From: Pyxicephalus adspersus
Lineage: Eukaryota; Chordata; Amphibia; Anura; Pyxicephalidae
DNA length: 64,000 nt
Reading direction: 5' to 3'
Assembly: GCF_032062135.1 (NCBI RefSeq)
Contig: NC_092861.1
Span: 61,643,514 to 61,707,513, forward strand
The position numbers were made by a program, and so were the translations under genes. This document shows, in pieces, positions 10,569 through 21,620 of this stretch (its first letter is position 1; every line of letters starts with the position of its first letter). The notes under the pieces were generated by a model, which saw only the letters and a list, made by a program, of their open reading frames with translations, was not told the DNA's origin and made no database searches.

Positions 10569-11339
10569 CTAGAAAAAAATTCTGCCAGTTCTGCAAGCAA
10601 AATTCAGTTTCCCCAGCAGCGACTGCAACTGACGCAACAGAATTTTCTTGCGCCCACTGGCCATTACCACCCACTCCCGCAAAGCCCGCAACTTGTCGTA
10701 TGGCAACCGACACTCCATTGTCCTGGTGTCAATCTCTATGCCCAAAAATGACAAGACCGTGGCTGCCCCCTTCGTTTTTTCAGCCATCAAGGGCACCCCA
10801 AAATGGTCCTCCATAAAAATCGACTCTGGTGAGCCAATACACAGGAAATCATCCAAGTAATAGATGATCAACCTCAGACTGGGTTTGCAAATGAGATGCA
10901 GCGACCTATGGGCAAACACAACATAAAAGGACCCCTGCCACTCACAACCCAACAAATACTTACTGTCCTGATTCACCGGCAACAGCTGTAGGGCCGCCTC
11001 AATATCTGCCTTCACCAGCATAGAGCTCTTACCAAACCGTTGCACCCACCAAAGTGCACAATTGAACGATTTATAGACAGAGCACTATTGAGGATCAATC
11101 ACCTCGTTGAGCAAGTTATGTTTCAACTGGAATTTTCCAGGTTCCTGCTTATGGAACAATCTCAAAGAAGACACCACCAAGTTAGGAGCAGGTGGGGCCT
11201 CAAACGAACCGCTCATCTGCCCCAACGCCACCTCCTCACTCAACTTGTCCGTCACCACCTCCAGGTTGCCTAGTGCTGATTTCAAATTCTGTGCCCACTG
11301 TGGGACTTGCTGTAGCTGGCTCGGAATGTGGAAGCCCAC
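10569..11339 (-). pseudogene. Ngaro reverse transcriptase
   Basis: Fingers region: EEVALGQMSGSFEAPPAPN and KQEPGKFQLKHNL at about 11220-11110. Palm: SSMLVKADIEAALQLLPVN (11025-10970; catalytic Asp in KADIE) and LLGCEWQGSFYVVFAHRSL. The active-site box IYYLDDFLCIGS lies near 10865-10830. Downstream come GVPLMAEKTKG, FLGIEIDT and RQLQSLLGKLNFACR. All three catalytic aspartates appear to be present. The break between the two frames near 11060 and a deletion before the YLDD box (family members have a longer stretch there) inactivate it. Confidence 0.8.
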
Positions 11340-12170
11340 CCAGAAGTCCTCCTACAACAACTGGGTTGCCTCATCCTGCAAGACTTCACCGGTATGGTCC
11401 CTTTTTCGAGTGACATCTCCAAAACGGGCACTACCCTGGCGGAAGCACCGAAAGGGCCCACTGCACCCCCCACACCCAAAACACTCATGCTGGAAACAGC
11501 AGGTGTTCCTGAACTTGCATGTGCCCTCATTAAACAGCCAGCAGTCCCTTTTCCACCGTCCGGCTGATGGGCCTGCCGCTGCAGCGCCACCGCGCCCCCA
11601 CACAAAAAAGGGCTGACGAAATACCCATGCTGGCATCATCAGCTTCATCCAAAGAATAATGGTTTTGTAATCCCACCGAATAGCTGGGCGCACTGCCTTA
11701 CGCTTACGAAATTGCTTGTCATAGTGTCAGCACGCCATTACCCATAAACCTGGTAAGCATCATGGATGGTGTCCATGTAACAAAAAAGTGCCGGGCATTG
11801 CTCCGGTTACTTCTTCCTAAAGCCAAAATACCAAAAGCCTGCAACCAATTTGCATTCTGGCGAAATTCTGGCGAAACCTCCTGCTTCAAATGTGCCCCTA
11901 ACGGACCCTCAAAGCATACATACACCTCATCCTTGGCTGTATCTCCCAGATTACCCACTTCCGCTATACTGACACCCCCCCAGTGGGTTTACCGCTCAAG
12001 GCCACATCCGGGGGGGACCACCCTGTACCCCAAACCAGACCCCCTCGATCCCTTCATCCCTCACATCCAGCTCCTGAGTGCTGTCATTGAAGCTGCTTTT
12101 CAAGCCACTCAGCCCCCTTAACTTGCACCTTTGCCCGCAGCCTCTCACACATCTGGTTCACATCAGCCAT
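11340..12170 (-). pseudogene. Ngaro gag-like protein
   Basis: The likely start is the ATG at 12170, reading MADVNQMCERLRAKVQVKG, with a stop after about 28 codons. The frame is recovered at about 11935-11719 (GPLGAHLKQEV, a motif common in DIRS-type gag). It is recovered again at 11693-11352, where a Cys-rich cluster C-x7-C-x5-C-x4-HECFGCGG stands near 11560-11470. That resembles the zinc-binding C-terminus of Ngaro gag. Gag packages the element RNA. At least three breaks are present, and the frame runs up to the reverse transcriptase. Confidence 0.65.
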
Positions 12171-12429
12171 GATCCAGGTAAGCTCTCTTTCTCGTCTTTC
12201 TTACTGCCTCCTTCCTCTCCCTTTGAACCCTTTTGTTTCTCTTCTCCTTTTTCAACATTTGCCCTATCCCTGAACCTCTCTCTTTGTCCTATCACAAACT
12301 CACTTCCATCCTACCTCCTCTATGCTTTTTCTAGCGCCCTGTCATCGCACATCTCCCCTTGCTCGGAAGCTCCAGGCAGTTCCTACCCTAAGCATACTCC
12401 ATGCACTCACCATGCTGAGGTATAAAAAT

Positions 12430-15400
12430 GTAGGTATAGCTATAATTGGGAAGGTGAAGTAGACAGTTAAATTTATTTAAAGTATAGTCATCCAAATAAA
12501 TCAATATGCGGATCTCATCGAATTATATTGGTAAAAATATTAATATATCGAACCATTATTAGAAATATCAGACTGTATGCATTTGCACAAAGAGAACAAT
12601 AGGCGGGAAGCAGTCAGCTATTTTCCAGACCAAACCTGTATACAGTATGTTTTACATTGATGTAATGTACATATAGGGCCATCAGCACCAATGTGTATAG
12701 TATTAATAACATCACACTGTTCTCTGATTTAATGCCGTAAGCAGATAGCATGCTATAGCATGAAAATTAATTGTTTAGGCTTCACAAATTTTTTAAACTT
12801 AAACCCACTTTTTGCAAACAGGGAGGATAAGATTAATCAGCTTGTGCTCTGAGAATATAATTGGTGTAAACAAATTTTACAGCCCAAATAGGAAAATGTG
12901 AATAGGCACTGTACTCATTTTATGCCATCTATTTTTCGTCTACATCATCTATGATTGAATCAACTGATTATCCTGTAAAAGTCTTCTTTAAAAAGTATTC
13001 AACTGCTACTCACAAAAGTGAACGCTAAACTGAAAGATTACTCATATAAAATATGCTGTTCCCAAGATTTGAAGAGATGCATTTTTGACCTTATAATCTA
13101 AAATGAAACAATTCAGGTGATTATCATAAAGCTACAGTGACCAGGTGAGGTATATCTTGTTAGACATCTATTTTAAACTATAGGTGTACATTTAAATATT
13201 TTTGGATACTGTTACTAATTACGGTAACAATTTATATTTTGTGTGTGCAGAAGGAATTGTTCTAAAGAAACAGATTGCATGTTGTCTGGGGCCATTGTGT
13301 TGTCATCAAGGAAAGATCCATGTCTACAAATGTAAAACTGTGACACTCCTAATGTCTTTACAGATCCCTATCATGTGCTTTTTAATAATATATTAATTCA
13401 GTACACATAACCTCATGTAACACAACACTTTAAGGGCATGCATGGTGTTCTTGAATACATTTTCTTTATACCATGGTGTTTCCTGGTAGGGGAGCATGTC
13501 ACCTCCTAGAATGCAGTGCAACAAATTGCCAGGCATGAACAAGAAAGGAGAAAATCATTAATTCTGTAGGCTCTGACAATGATCCACACATCAGTTTGGA
13601 GTTTGCACATCAATAAAATTAAGGGCTCAGTTGTGCAAACATGGGCAACAAGTATTCAATTAGAAAATGTGTTATTCCTTTGATAGACCATCTATTTTGT
13701 ATTCACATTATAAGCAGGGACAAGTAAGTATACCTCTTGGGGTTGTTGGATACATATTTAGTGTATGCTCCAAGTTGTGACTTTGTAACTTTTATAGTTC
13801 AAAGATTCTCTCTGCTCTGACATGACAATGCTGAGTGCCAAAGCAGATAATCATAGAGCACTAACACTGACCTATAAAAGACAGAAAAAGCCAACTGTTT
13901 TCCATACCAATAATTACTGCTTTTTCTTTATACTTTCAGTAGCTTATGTGAACAAAGTAAAAGAGAAGGAGAAAAGTAGGAAGAAGGATTAGATTAGGTA
14001 CGTATGTAGCTACAGAAAGAACCAGTTAAAGTGCCCAAATCTCTGCCCATTGACCCAGCTTCTTTTATAGGTACATTTTACATTGAAGTGTAGCAGACCA
14101 CTACATAGGAAGAAAGAGACATCCTATGAGAAGAATATTCTTTTGGAGCCACTAGGAAATTCATATTTTAATATATCCCAATGTATTTCATTGGTGAATG
14201 TAACTTTATTATAATTCTAACCATTTTATTGCAAAAAAAGGGGAAAGGTTTAAAAACTCTTTCAAGAGTTAAATATTGTCTATGAGTCACATATCTTAGC
14301 CACTCTGTCAAAAATTTTCTGAAGCTCATCTTGGTTCCCAACGATAGGGGAAATCTTATATTTCATAATTATTAACTGGTTTTCCATTTTTTTTTGTGTT
14401 GTCACTAGCAATGGAAAAGGGGTGAATCTCCCTGGTTTGAAGGGCAAAGACAAAGGAAAAGCAATACAAAAACTAAATAATGTTCTTAAAAACAAACATT
14501 TTGGTTGGTATTTGATTTTAGTATTATTAAATGTCAAATGTGCACATAAAAATAATAAAATCAATTTTCAAGAAAGCTGTGGGGCCTGTTTAAAAAATTT
14601 GTAGTAATCAGGTTTTTTCACTTCACCTAACTTTATTGTCTGGTTTGCTATCCAGTTTTGCTGACTTTTCATCCAATTTTAAGTGACTTGAAAAATAAAA
14701 GTTATAAAAATAAAAAGAAACTTCAGAAAACATGTAAAAAAGTTAAGAAATCCATTGAAAACAGAAATATACATTCACCCAATGAGAAGAATTATATCCT
14801 CACAAATTTACCAGTGGAGCCAACCTGAATTAGCCACTATGCAAAGCAAGTGTGGCATTCTATTCCTTAGCTATTATGCCTTTAAAGTAAAAATACATTA
14901 AATGACCCCTTACTGTGATAGATTTGTTAGAAATAGGTAAATTGAATTACTTTTACTTTGGATTACATTTGTCAATGTTCAGAGAGCAGGAGACAAGTGT
15001 TTCATTGCCAAGTAAGCAAACTAAGAATAGTCTGCTTGACAGTATGCAACAAAATTCCTTTTTATTACTTTTACAGTTCTCCATTTGAACAAGATATGAC
15101 CTAACAGTGCATAATGACTGCTCTCAGCACTACTTTATAGTGACATCAACACAACTTCTTTGCTTGTTTCCATACAGGCTTGTTTGCAGCCTACTTGCTG
15201 CAGTTTTACACAGCGCAGATAGCACTCCTGTGCTAATTATAGGGGTCTACCCGGAGTGGAATGGCAAGGCCCACACAGTACCTTCCTTCCCATTCCAGAG
15301 TCCAGGGACCTGAAATAAACTAACTATAGCAACATATTGCAGAGTTGCTTTTACTACTTCTGGACTCTTTTCCCAGCATATATCCCGGGTAAATTGGTCA

Positions 15401-15430
15401 ATGAGTTTCTTTATATAATGGGGAGATGAA
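12430..15430. other. AT-rich stretch without recognisable gene
   Basis: No mobile-element coding sequence is visible. The part from about 12640 to 12960 has a more even base mix, with motifs such as TTAATTGTT and GATTAATCAGC. It reads like vertebrate non-coding regulatory DNA, but nothing in the single sequence proves that. Short reading frames here look like chance. Confidence 0.45.
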
Positions 15431-16187
15431 TCTCTTAGCCTGGAGAGACAAGAACACTAGTGGGTGCTAATGGCTTTCACGGAGGGGGTGTGAACCTTGA
15501 GAAGGGCCAAGGCACAGAGTCCAAGCAGTAACCAGGTTTTCTTCAGAGCCTCTGATGATGAGGATGTTGCGCTGCTGGTTACTGCCAGGTTGTGGTTCTT
15601 GGGCTTACCAAGGTGGGCAAAGCACAGTACCAAATCACAATGCAGAAGGATAGTCAAGGAAAGCCAGGGTCTAGGCAGGCTGCAAGCAAGAGAGGTCAGG
15701 TCACACGCCAGGGGTTAACAGCCCGGAATCCAGGAGACAGACTACAGTGACACAAAGACCACTGCAGGCACAGGGAACACAGGAGACACTGGAAGCAACA
15801 AGAGGCACAGGTGATGCAAGGATATCAACGGACAGACAGGAACACTGGGACAGCACAGGGAAGTTGGCTGGGTACTAACAGGCTTGACAACGAGGGGTTA
15901 ACACAGGAGCTGGACACAGAAAACTCTGGATTAAGCAACAGATGAACAGGAACTAGATTACAGAACTAGGGAGCTTGAGCCACTAGTGAAGACTTGTTGC
16001 ACGCTCACAAAGTGCAGTCTTTGAGCCGGCTAAATAGCCAGGGATGGTCAAGAGGCTTTTTTTGATTGGCTAGTGGATGGGACGAAATTGATAAAGCTTG
16101 GAAACAGAGCTACACCCAGCATCAGAACTGCCCACATGCTTGGGAGAGGGATGCCTGCGCGTTAGTGAGGAAGAGGTAAGTTTGACA
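15431..16187 (-). repeat. 3' LTR of the chromovirus
   Basis: It begins TGTCAAACTTACCTC on the minus strand next to the polypurine tract. It aligns along its length with the solo LTR at 51617-52297, sharing blocks such as CACAACCTGGCAGTAACCAG and CTTGGCCCTTCTCA. The far end is decayed: the partner ends CATGACA, this copy reads roughly GGCTAAGAGA, so 15431 is approximate. Confidence 0.8.
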
Positions 16188-16201
16188 TTACCCCCTCCTT
16201 T
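16188..16201 (-). promoter_or_regulatory. Polypurine tract
   Basis: On the minus strand the purine run AAAGGAGGGGGTAA abuts the LTR start TGTCAAAC at 16187. This is the expected primer site for plus-strand DNA synthesis. Confidence 0.75.
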
Positions 16202-16229
16202 ACGGGGCCTCCTCACCCGCCGCGGGTCC

Positions 16230-16430
16230 CGGTTTAAGGGGAAAATGAAGGTGAAACTTCTTGGCAAGAAGAGGTGCAGACACATCTGTAGCTGGAACCC
16301 AGGATCTCTCCTCAGGACCAAAACCTTTCCAATCAATTAAGTACATTAGCTTTTTGCGGGAAAACTTGGAATCCAGAATTTGATAGAATTCATATTCCTG
16401 AGAAGAATCAGGTGCAGGAGTGGCCAGCGG
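16230..16430 (-). pseudogene. Chromodomain at the integrase C-terminus
   Basis: EYEFYQILDSKFSRKKLMYL, then IDWKGFGPEERSWVP and FHLHFPLKPG, at about 16400-16230. The aromatic cage pattern (Y-E...YLI-W-GF) and the order (after integrase, before the LTR) define the chromodomain of chromoviruses. In relatives this domain reads histone marks and steers integration. The short frame is shifted relative to the integrase. Confidence 0.85.
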
Positions 16431-16589
16431 AGAGGGACGAGAAACGCAGTTCAGGACCAACGGCTTAAGCAGAGACACATAAAAAGGCATTGGGCAGGTT
16501 GAGATATGAGGGAAGATGTAACTTGTAACAAACTGGGTTAACCTTGGCAGAAATGGCAAAAGGTCCGATGAACCGTGGAGCAAACTTCA

Positions 16590-17490
16590 GAGAAGGCACC
16601 TTGCAATGAATGTTTTGTGTGGAGAGCCAGACTTTATCCCCAAGTTGCAAAAGAGGCGCCTTACGACAATGCCGATCAGCAAACTTCTTGTAACGAGCCA
16701 CTGAGTCCTTTAGGAGCTCTAAGGTTGAAGCCCAAATACGATTGAAGTCCCTCTGCAGGGCACTGAGTGCGGGTACATCGCAGAGCAGGGTATAGGAGAT
16801 GGAAGGCAAGGATGTTTGCCGTAGACGAGGAATGGAGATGGTGGTGCTGGTGGAGATCTGTGGTGCTGGTGCAGACATGAATATTATGAGCATACTCTGC
16901 AGGGTCACCCAGTCATCATGGTGAGCAGATACCAGGGCTCGAAAACATTGCTCCAAGGACTGATTGACTCTCTCTGCCCATTAGTCTGTGGATGATAGGC
17001 TAAGGAGAATTCTGCAGAGATGTCCAGGGATTTGAAGAAGCCTTTCCAGAAGCGGGAAGTAAACTGCACCCCACAATCTGACACAATACTAGTGGGCATA
17101 CCGTGAAGTCTGAAGATTTCCCGAATGAAGACTGGCACCAGTGCTGCAGCAGATGGTAGAGTTGGGAAAGGTACAAAGTGGGCCATTTTGGAAAAAACGA
17201 TCCACAACCACCCAAATACCTGTACAGCCATCAGAAGGAGGAAGATCCGTGATGAAATTCATAGATAGATGAGTCCAAGATTCTTTGGAAACTGGTAGTG
17301 GAAAAAATGGTCCCGCAGGGGTGCAGTTGGCAGACTTTGTTTAGGCACAGACAGCACAGGCTTTGTCATTGTCTGTCACATCCTTGTGAAGATTGGGCCA
17401 CCAGTACCGACGGGAGAGGAATGTAAAGGTTCTGTGTACGCCTGGGTGGCCAGAGAGCTTGGAGTCATGTGCGGAGTATGAGAGGCACCA
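16590..17490 (-). pseudogene. Chromovirus integrase
   Basis: The zinc-binding N-terminus is readable at about 17480-17340 (AHDSKLSGHPGVHRT, then ACAVC), giving the His-His-Cys-Cys set. The core follows: [14 protein letters not shown] (first Asp, about 17205-17165), then IVSDCGVQFTSRFW (second Asp, about 17090-17045) and SLAYHPQTNGQ near 17005-16975. A frameshift sits right at the position of the catalytic Glu, so the DDE triad is broken. The C-terminal part (LLQLGDKVWLSTQNI and FAPRFIGPFAI) occupies about 16650-16560. Integrase inserts the cDNA into chromatin. Confidence 0.85.
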
Positions 17491-17495
17491 GAGTT

Positions 17496-17793
17496 TTACC
17501 GGGGGGGAATAGCGGATTCCTGGATAGAAGTCAAGGCAACGATACGGGGCTGAGCAAAATCAAAATGGGGGAAAATCAATGACCAACGAGCCTGTCGGGG
17601 GTTGAGGCGAGTAGACTGTAAGTATTGGAGATTTTTGTGGTCTGTGAAGATAGTGACCTTGTGAGGAGAACCCTCCAAGAGATAGCACCATTCCTCCAGG
17701 GCTAGCTTGGAGGCAAGGAGTTCCCTGTCTCCGAAGGTGTAATTCTTTTCGGCTGGGGAGATTTTTTTCGAAAAAAACACACATGGGCGTCAA
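17496..17793 (-). pseudogene. Chromovirus RNase H
   Basis: The frame reads [20 protein letters not shown] (catalytic Glu in DREL), then [20 protein letters not shown] and [19 protein letters not shown]. The catalytic Asp is in FTDHKNL. The block is typical of the Ty3/Gypsy RNase H that directly follows the reverse transcriptase. It ends in a frame change near 17500, before the integrase zinc finger. Confidence 0.85.
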
Positions 17794-18825
17794 GCTCTGG
17801 TGGGAGTCTGGTAGAAAACAGTCCCTACTCCAACAAATGAGGTATCAACCTCCACAGAGAAGGGCTTGGAAACATGTGGCCTAACCAGGGCTGGGCCCGA
17901 AAGAAAGGCTTGCTTTAAGGCATGAAAGACCTCAATAGCCTCTGGAGTCCAATTCTTGGGGGGATCCTTCCTGGTCAGTACAGTGATAGGAGCTACCAGC
18001 GTAGAGTATTTTTTGAAGAATTGTCGGTAATAGTTGGTGAACCACAGGAGGCGCTGAGTAGCCCTGTGACGGCAAGGTAGTGGCCAGTTGGAAATGGCCG
18101 TCACCTTCTCGGGATCCATGGAGAGACCCTCCTTAGAAACAATGTAGTCCAGGAAGGGCACCTGTGGGCATTCAAACAGGCACTTCTCCGCCTTAGCATA
18201 GAGCTTATTGTCTCTGAGCGGTCATGCTGTCTGTGGGTGGACAAATCAGGGGAGAAGATCAAAATGTCATCTAGATAAATGAAAATGCAAATGTACAACA
18301 GGTCACGAAAAACATCACTTACAAAGTCTTGGAAGACAGCCGAGGCATACAGAGACCGAAGGGCATCACTAGGTATTCATAATGCCCATCTCTGGTGTTA
18401 AATGTTGTGTTCCATTCATTCCCTTCCTTGATCCAGATTAGGTTGTAGGCACCTCGGAGGTCTTATTTGGTGAAGACTTGGGCCCCTCAGAGTCGGTCAA
18501 AGAGCTCAGGGATGAGCGGCAGCGGGTAGCAATTCTTAATTGTGATAGCATTTGGACAATGATAGTCAATACAGGGGCAGAGAGATCCATCTTTTTTTTA
18601 ACATAAAAGAACCTGGCGCCAGCAGGGGAAGAAGACTTGGGTAAAAATCCCTTTTGTAGATTTTCCTTAAAGTACTCGCTAATGGCCTTTATCTCAGGGA
18701 GACTGAGGGGGTATACCCGACCTTTGGGAGGTGTAGAATTCAGTATGAGGTCAATGACACAATGACCAGTCATTGGACCGGTGTGGGGGAAGTTGTTCAG
18801 CCTTACGTTTGGAGGACACATCCTG
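17790..18825 (-). pseudogene. Chromovirus reverse transcriptase
   Basis: The N-terminal part at 18821-18440 has TPPKGRVYPLSLPEIKAISE, then ENLQKGF and [13 protein letters not shown]. The active-site box FIYLDDILIFSPDLSTH lies at about 18283-18235. The thumb and connection follow from 18161: FLDYIVSKEGLSMDPEKV, then LLWFTNYYRQFFKKYS and LTRKDPPKNWT. These are standard for vertebrate chromoviruses. Frameshifts split it near 18440, 18230 and 18165, and a stop follows soon after the YLDD frame. The enzyme copies the element RNA into DNA. Confidence 0.85.
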
Positions 18826-18849
18826 GAAGACCTATTAAATCAAGTGGAC

Positions 18850-19914
18850 CTCACACTTTTCTCCCATACAGGAGTTCAAAGGGTGAATAACCTGTGGACT
18901 CTTGAGGGACCTCTCGGTAGGCAAAAAGCTGGTGAGGAGGATCTCGCTCCCAGTCCTTTCCCTGTGACTCCACAAATGTCCGCAACATCTGTTGTTTGTG
19001 GGTGATAGGGGCTAGCCACAATAGGAGTCATTTGTATTTTAGGACACAACACCTCCATCAGGTTAGACATGAACTGGGGGCCCTGGTCATTGAGGAGTTC
19101 AGCTGGAAATCCAACTCAGGTGAAGATTGCCAGCAGGGCATCGACAAATTTGTCTGCTCTGAGGAAGAAAGCGCCACAGCTTCTGGATAACGGGTGGCAC
19201 AGTCCACTACTGTCAAAATGAACCGCTTGCCTGAGCTACTGGCAATGGGTAAAGGTCCAATGATATCTACTGAAACCCTGCGAAAGGGCTCATCAAATAC
19301 TGGGAGTGGGTGCAGGAGGGCCCTGCACAAATCACCCGCCTTGCCCACCTTTTGACAAACTGGACAGGACCGACGGTAATGAGCTATGTCTGCACCCATT
19401 TTAGGCCAGAAAAAGTTTTGCTTTACCCTGGCCTTGGTCTTGGCAACACCCAAGTGACCTGCAAGGGGAATTTCATGTGCAACCTTCAACAAATGGCCCC
19501 TAAATTTACCCAGTACAATCAGTTGCTGTCTGACCGTTTTTACCTTAATGTCTGTTAGCAGTTCCTCTCGGTACAACTTCTCCTGGCCCAGTACACCTTG
19601 TACTGAGCCCCCTCTTCTACAGGCCTGGTAGGCAAGTCTCTAAGAGACTCCAAACTTAGGACCTCACGCAGTGCTTGTAAAAAGGATGCTCCACCTGTCA
19701 CCTCTGCCAGTCCTGTGGCAAACAACGACAGGGGGAGTGACTCGGGGACTGATCCTACTGAATCAGAGCAATGCGATAAACTTGTCGCACTGAGAGTGAC
19801 AGCCAACACAGGTAATACTTTATCATCAGATTTTGCCATAATTGGTTTAGCAATGTGTAGACCTTTGCCCACATTTTTCCTTGGCCTAGATCTGGGTATA
19901 CACACATCAATCAC
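18850..19914 (-). pseudogene. Gmr1-like linker and integrase
   Basis: A linker frame (19914-19555; ...SFLQALREVLSLESLRDL) leads into an integrase. The zinc finger has VAHEIPLAGHLGV, then YRRSCPVCQKVGK (about 19480-19345), with all His-His-Cys-Cys residues kept. The core has VSVDIIGPLPIASSSGKRF (first Asp, about 19285-19225) and, after a frameshift, LNDQGPQFMSNLMEVLCPK (second Asp, about 19100-19045). ASPYHPQT follows near 19010. The Glu region is scrambled and the frame is lost by about 18840 (LLYGRKV then a stop). Confidence 0.75.
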
Positions 19915-20121
19915 ATTTCATTATCACCTTCCATTGATGAATGGTTGTTTTCCAGCCCACTTCCCTCCCTCTGTCCATCCCCAGGTACCACAGATGATGC
20001 CTCTGCATCTTTGTTCAATACCTGTTCAGAGGGTCCATTTGAAGAATCCTGCATATCCAGCTGGTACGTAGTAGGAAATGAGAGTGCCTAAATCGACTCC
20101 AAGCAGCACTGGCCTCCCAGT

Positions 20122-20930
20122 CAATGTGCACTACTGCCGTAGGCACAAAAGGAACTGGCACCCCCAAGTCCTGTAAGGGTGAGGTACTTTTCAGGGATTA
20201 TACTTTCCTTGCAGATTAGGCTGGGCTGTACAAGGGTGACATCAACGCCCGTATCTCGAAAGCCCATTACTGTCTGGTTGTTCACAATAACTGGTTGATG
20301 ATTTTTAGAGGGACCCACTACTCCTCCAGCCACAAGCAACACAGAAGAGGAGTTGTTAGTGGGCTGCCTTGATGCTGTTATCGGCTTGGGTGAAGGGCAG
20401 TTGATCCGGAGCTGTCCCGATTTGCCACAATGGAAGCACTTCCGAGTATCTGCTGGACCAAATCTGATGGTAGAAGCTGCTGGCATTGGTTGCTGCTGTG
20501 CTTGGGTCACTGGGGCTGAAGTAGTATATGGTGGTGGTGGTTTTCCTCCTCTCCAGGAGCTAGGAGGAGCTCTGCGGTTGTCAGGCACCCGGGTAGAGAC
20601 ATAGAGGTCTGCCAGCTCTGCTGCTTCATTAGCTGACCACAGATCAGCCTCCAAGGACGATATCCAATTGTCCATTCAATCCCTCTGGACACCACATCTG
20701 TCCACATTCTTGGGTGGGGAAGATTGTTCTCCTGCTGGGGCCATGTCTAATGCATGAGGGGTTGTATCCGGCAACCTCACCTCAAGGGCTTGCGCTGCCC
20801 TTTCTGGTTCCACCAGGGCGCAGATCAGCTGCTCCTTTGTCTGCCCCTGGTTTGTTGGGATGGCATTGACCTCACATAGGTTGAACAGGTCAGCTTTGGT
20901 CATTCGTTTGTAATCCACTTGACCAGGCAT
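20122..20930 (-). pseudogene. Gmr1-like gag and protease
   Basis: From the ATG at 20930: MPGQVDYKRMTKADLFNLCE, then an Ala/Pro-rich linker. After a frame change near 20690 the text goes straight to NEAAELADLYVSTR, the end of a SCAN-like capsid domain, so most of that domain appears to be missing. A zinc knuckle follows at about 20440 as CFHCGKSGQLRINC; the usual His is Gln. The aspartic protease then has FRDTGVDVTLVQPSLI near 20250 with its DTG intact. The protein would form the particle and cleave the polyprotein. Confidence 0.65.
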
Positions 20931-20970
20931 GGTTGCAAAATAAAAGATAGGATAGAAAAACAAAGATGGG

Positions 20971-21450
20971 GTGGGGAACTGTTGCTATATGTTCTCTCAA
21001 AAAAAAAAACGTATGCACTGGCCTATCTCCAAGAACTGTTTCCCATGGGGTCACAGCCCTTCCGTACAGAGTCAATCACTTAACCCTGCACTAATGCTCT
21101 AAGTAGAAACAGATCTCAGCAAACTACTAGAAGATGTGGCGTGATTATGGGTACAATGATGAGGGACGTCGGCAGAGGAACGCCGTCTCAGCCCGCACCC
21201 CTGCCTCAGCCAGGGTTCCAATGGTTTCCTGAAATCGGTTTGCCAAAATTTTGCGAAACCATTGGAAGTTCGAGGAAATTTTCGCAACAATTCCAGTTGT
21301 GCTTCTGCTTCTTTAGTGTCACCCACTGCCATGCCAGACAGAGATGTCACAGAAAACACAATGTTTATAGTAGCGCTTCAGGTTTGCATGTTACACTATT
21401 TCTAGTTAGAGCATTCAGAGATTCAGCTTACTTTTTATGGGGTTTTTTTA
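20971..21450. other. Leader side of the Gmr1-like element and adjacent repeat
   Basis: This probably includes the untranslated leader and part of an LTR of the Gmr1-like element, but I could not define LTR ends or a primer site. A hairpin with perfect 11-bp arms (CCAATGGTTTC at 21218-21228, inverted at 21255-21265) lies here. A candidate boundary cannot be set from one copy. Confidence 0.35.
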
Positions 21451-21469
21451 AGTAAAAACATACAAAAAC

Positions 21470-21620
21470 AGAAACCTGGAATAGATTGGGTCCAGGACCG
21501 AAAACATTTGCCAAATAATAGCAAATTATTTTAAGAAAACCATTCCAGATTTTCTGGATCACCCAAGTTCTCCAATGAAAGTATATCTGCTTCAGTCTTG
21601 GAGAGCTTTAATTCATGCCA
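21470..21620. repeat. Unclassified interspersed repeat, copy A
   Basis: This segment (containing CAGATTTTCTGGATCACCCA and CTTGGAGAGCTTTAAT) recurs at about 51530-51616, continuing after the solo LTR at 52303. The internal inverted pieces ACCTGGAAT and ATTCCAGAT suggest a foldback-type miniature element. No coding capacity. Confidence 0.6.

Larger units (their letters stand above)
8910..12420 (-). mobile_element. Ngaro-type tyrosine-recombinase retrotransposon, decayed
   Basis: Reading the minus strand from 12420 down gives gag, reverse transcriptase, RNase H, tyrosine recombinase, then an SGNH-hydrolase-like frame cut at about 8910. This order, and the use of a tyrosine recombinase in place of an integrase, is characteristic of the DIRS order and specifically the Ngaro group. 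The 5' leader before the gag ATG (12171-12420) is C/T-rich on the plus strand. I could not find the split direct repeats that normally bound Ngaro elements. The 3' end looks truncated. Several stops and frameshifts interrupt each gene. Confidence 0.8.
15431..18830 (-). mobile_element. Chromovirus-type Ty3/Gypsy retrotransposon, 5'-truncated
   Basis: The minus strand carries reverse transcriptase, RNase H, integrase, chromodomain, polypurine tract and 3' LTR in the standard Ty3/Gypsy order. Gag, protease and the 5' LTR are missing: just upstream of the RT start (about 18830) the sequence switches to a different Gypsy lineage. The 3' LTR matches the solo LTR at 51617-52297 in the opposite orientation, so at least two members of the family are in this window. 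Confidence 0.85.
18831..20970 (-). mobile_element. Gmr1-like Ty3/Gypsy element, truncated after integrase
   Basis: The minus strand gives gag (20930 down), zinc knuckle, protease (to about 20120) and then an integrase (about 19580-18850), with only about 550 bp between protease and integrase and no reverse transcriptase there. Placing integrase before RT is the known peculiarity of Gmr1-like Gypsy elements, whose gag is also the source of the vertebrate SCAN domain. The alternative, a deletion of RT and RNase H from an ordinary Gypsy, cannot be excluded. The element is cut inside the integrase near 18830, where chromovirus sequence starts. Confidence 0.65.

Noticed and set aside
10397..12121. 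Pro/Ser-rich plus-strand frames at 10397-10816, 11107-11616 and 11762-12425
   Set aside because: Antisense shadows of the minus-strand Ngaro genes.
8910..12430. Split direct repeats bounding the Ngaro element
   Set aside because: I compared both ends by eye and found no convincing A1-B1-A2-B2 arrangement; the 3' end seems truncated.
15497..15718. Plus- and minus-strand frames at 15457-15718 and 51866-52357
   Set aside because: They lie within LTRs shared between two loci and change frame between copies, so they are not proteins.
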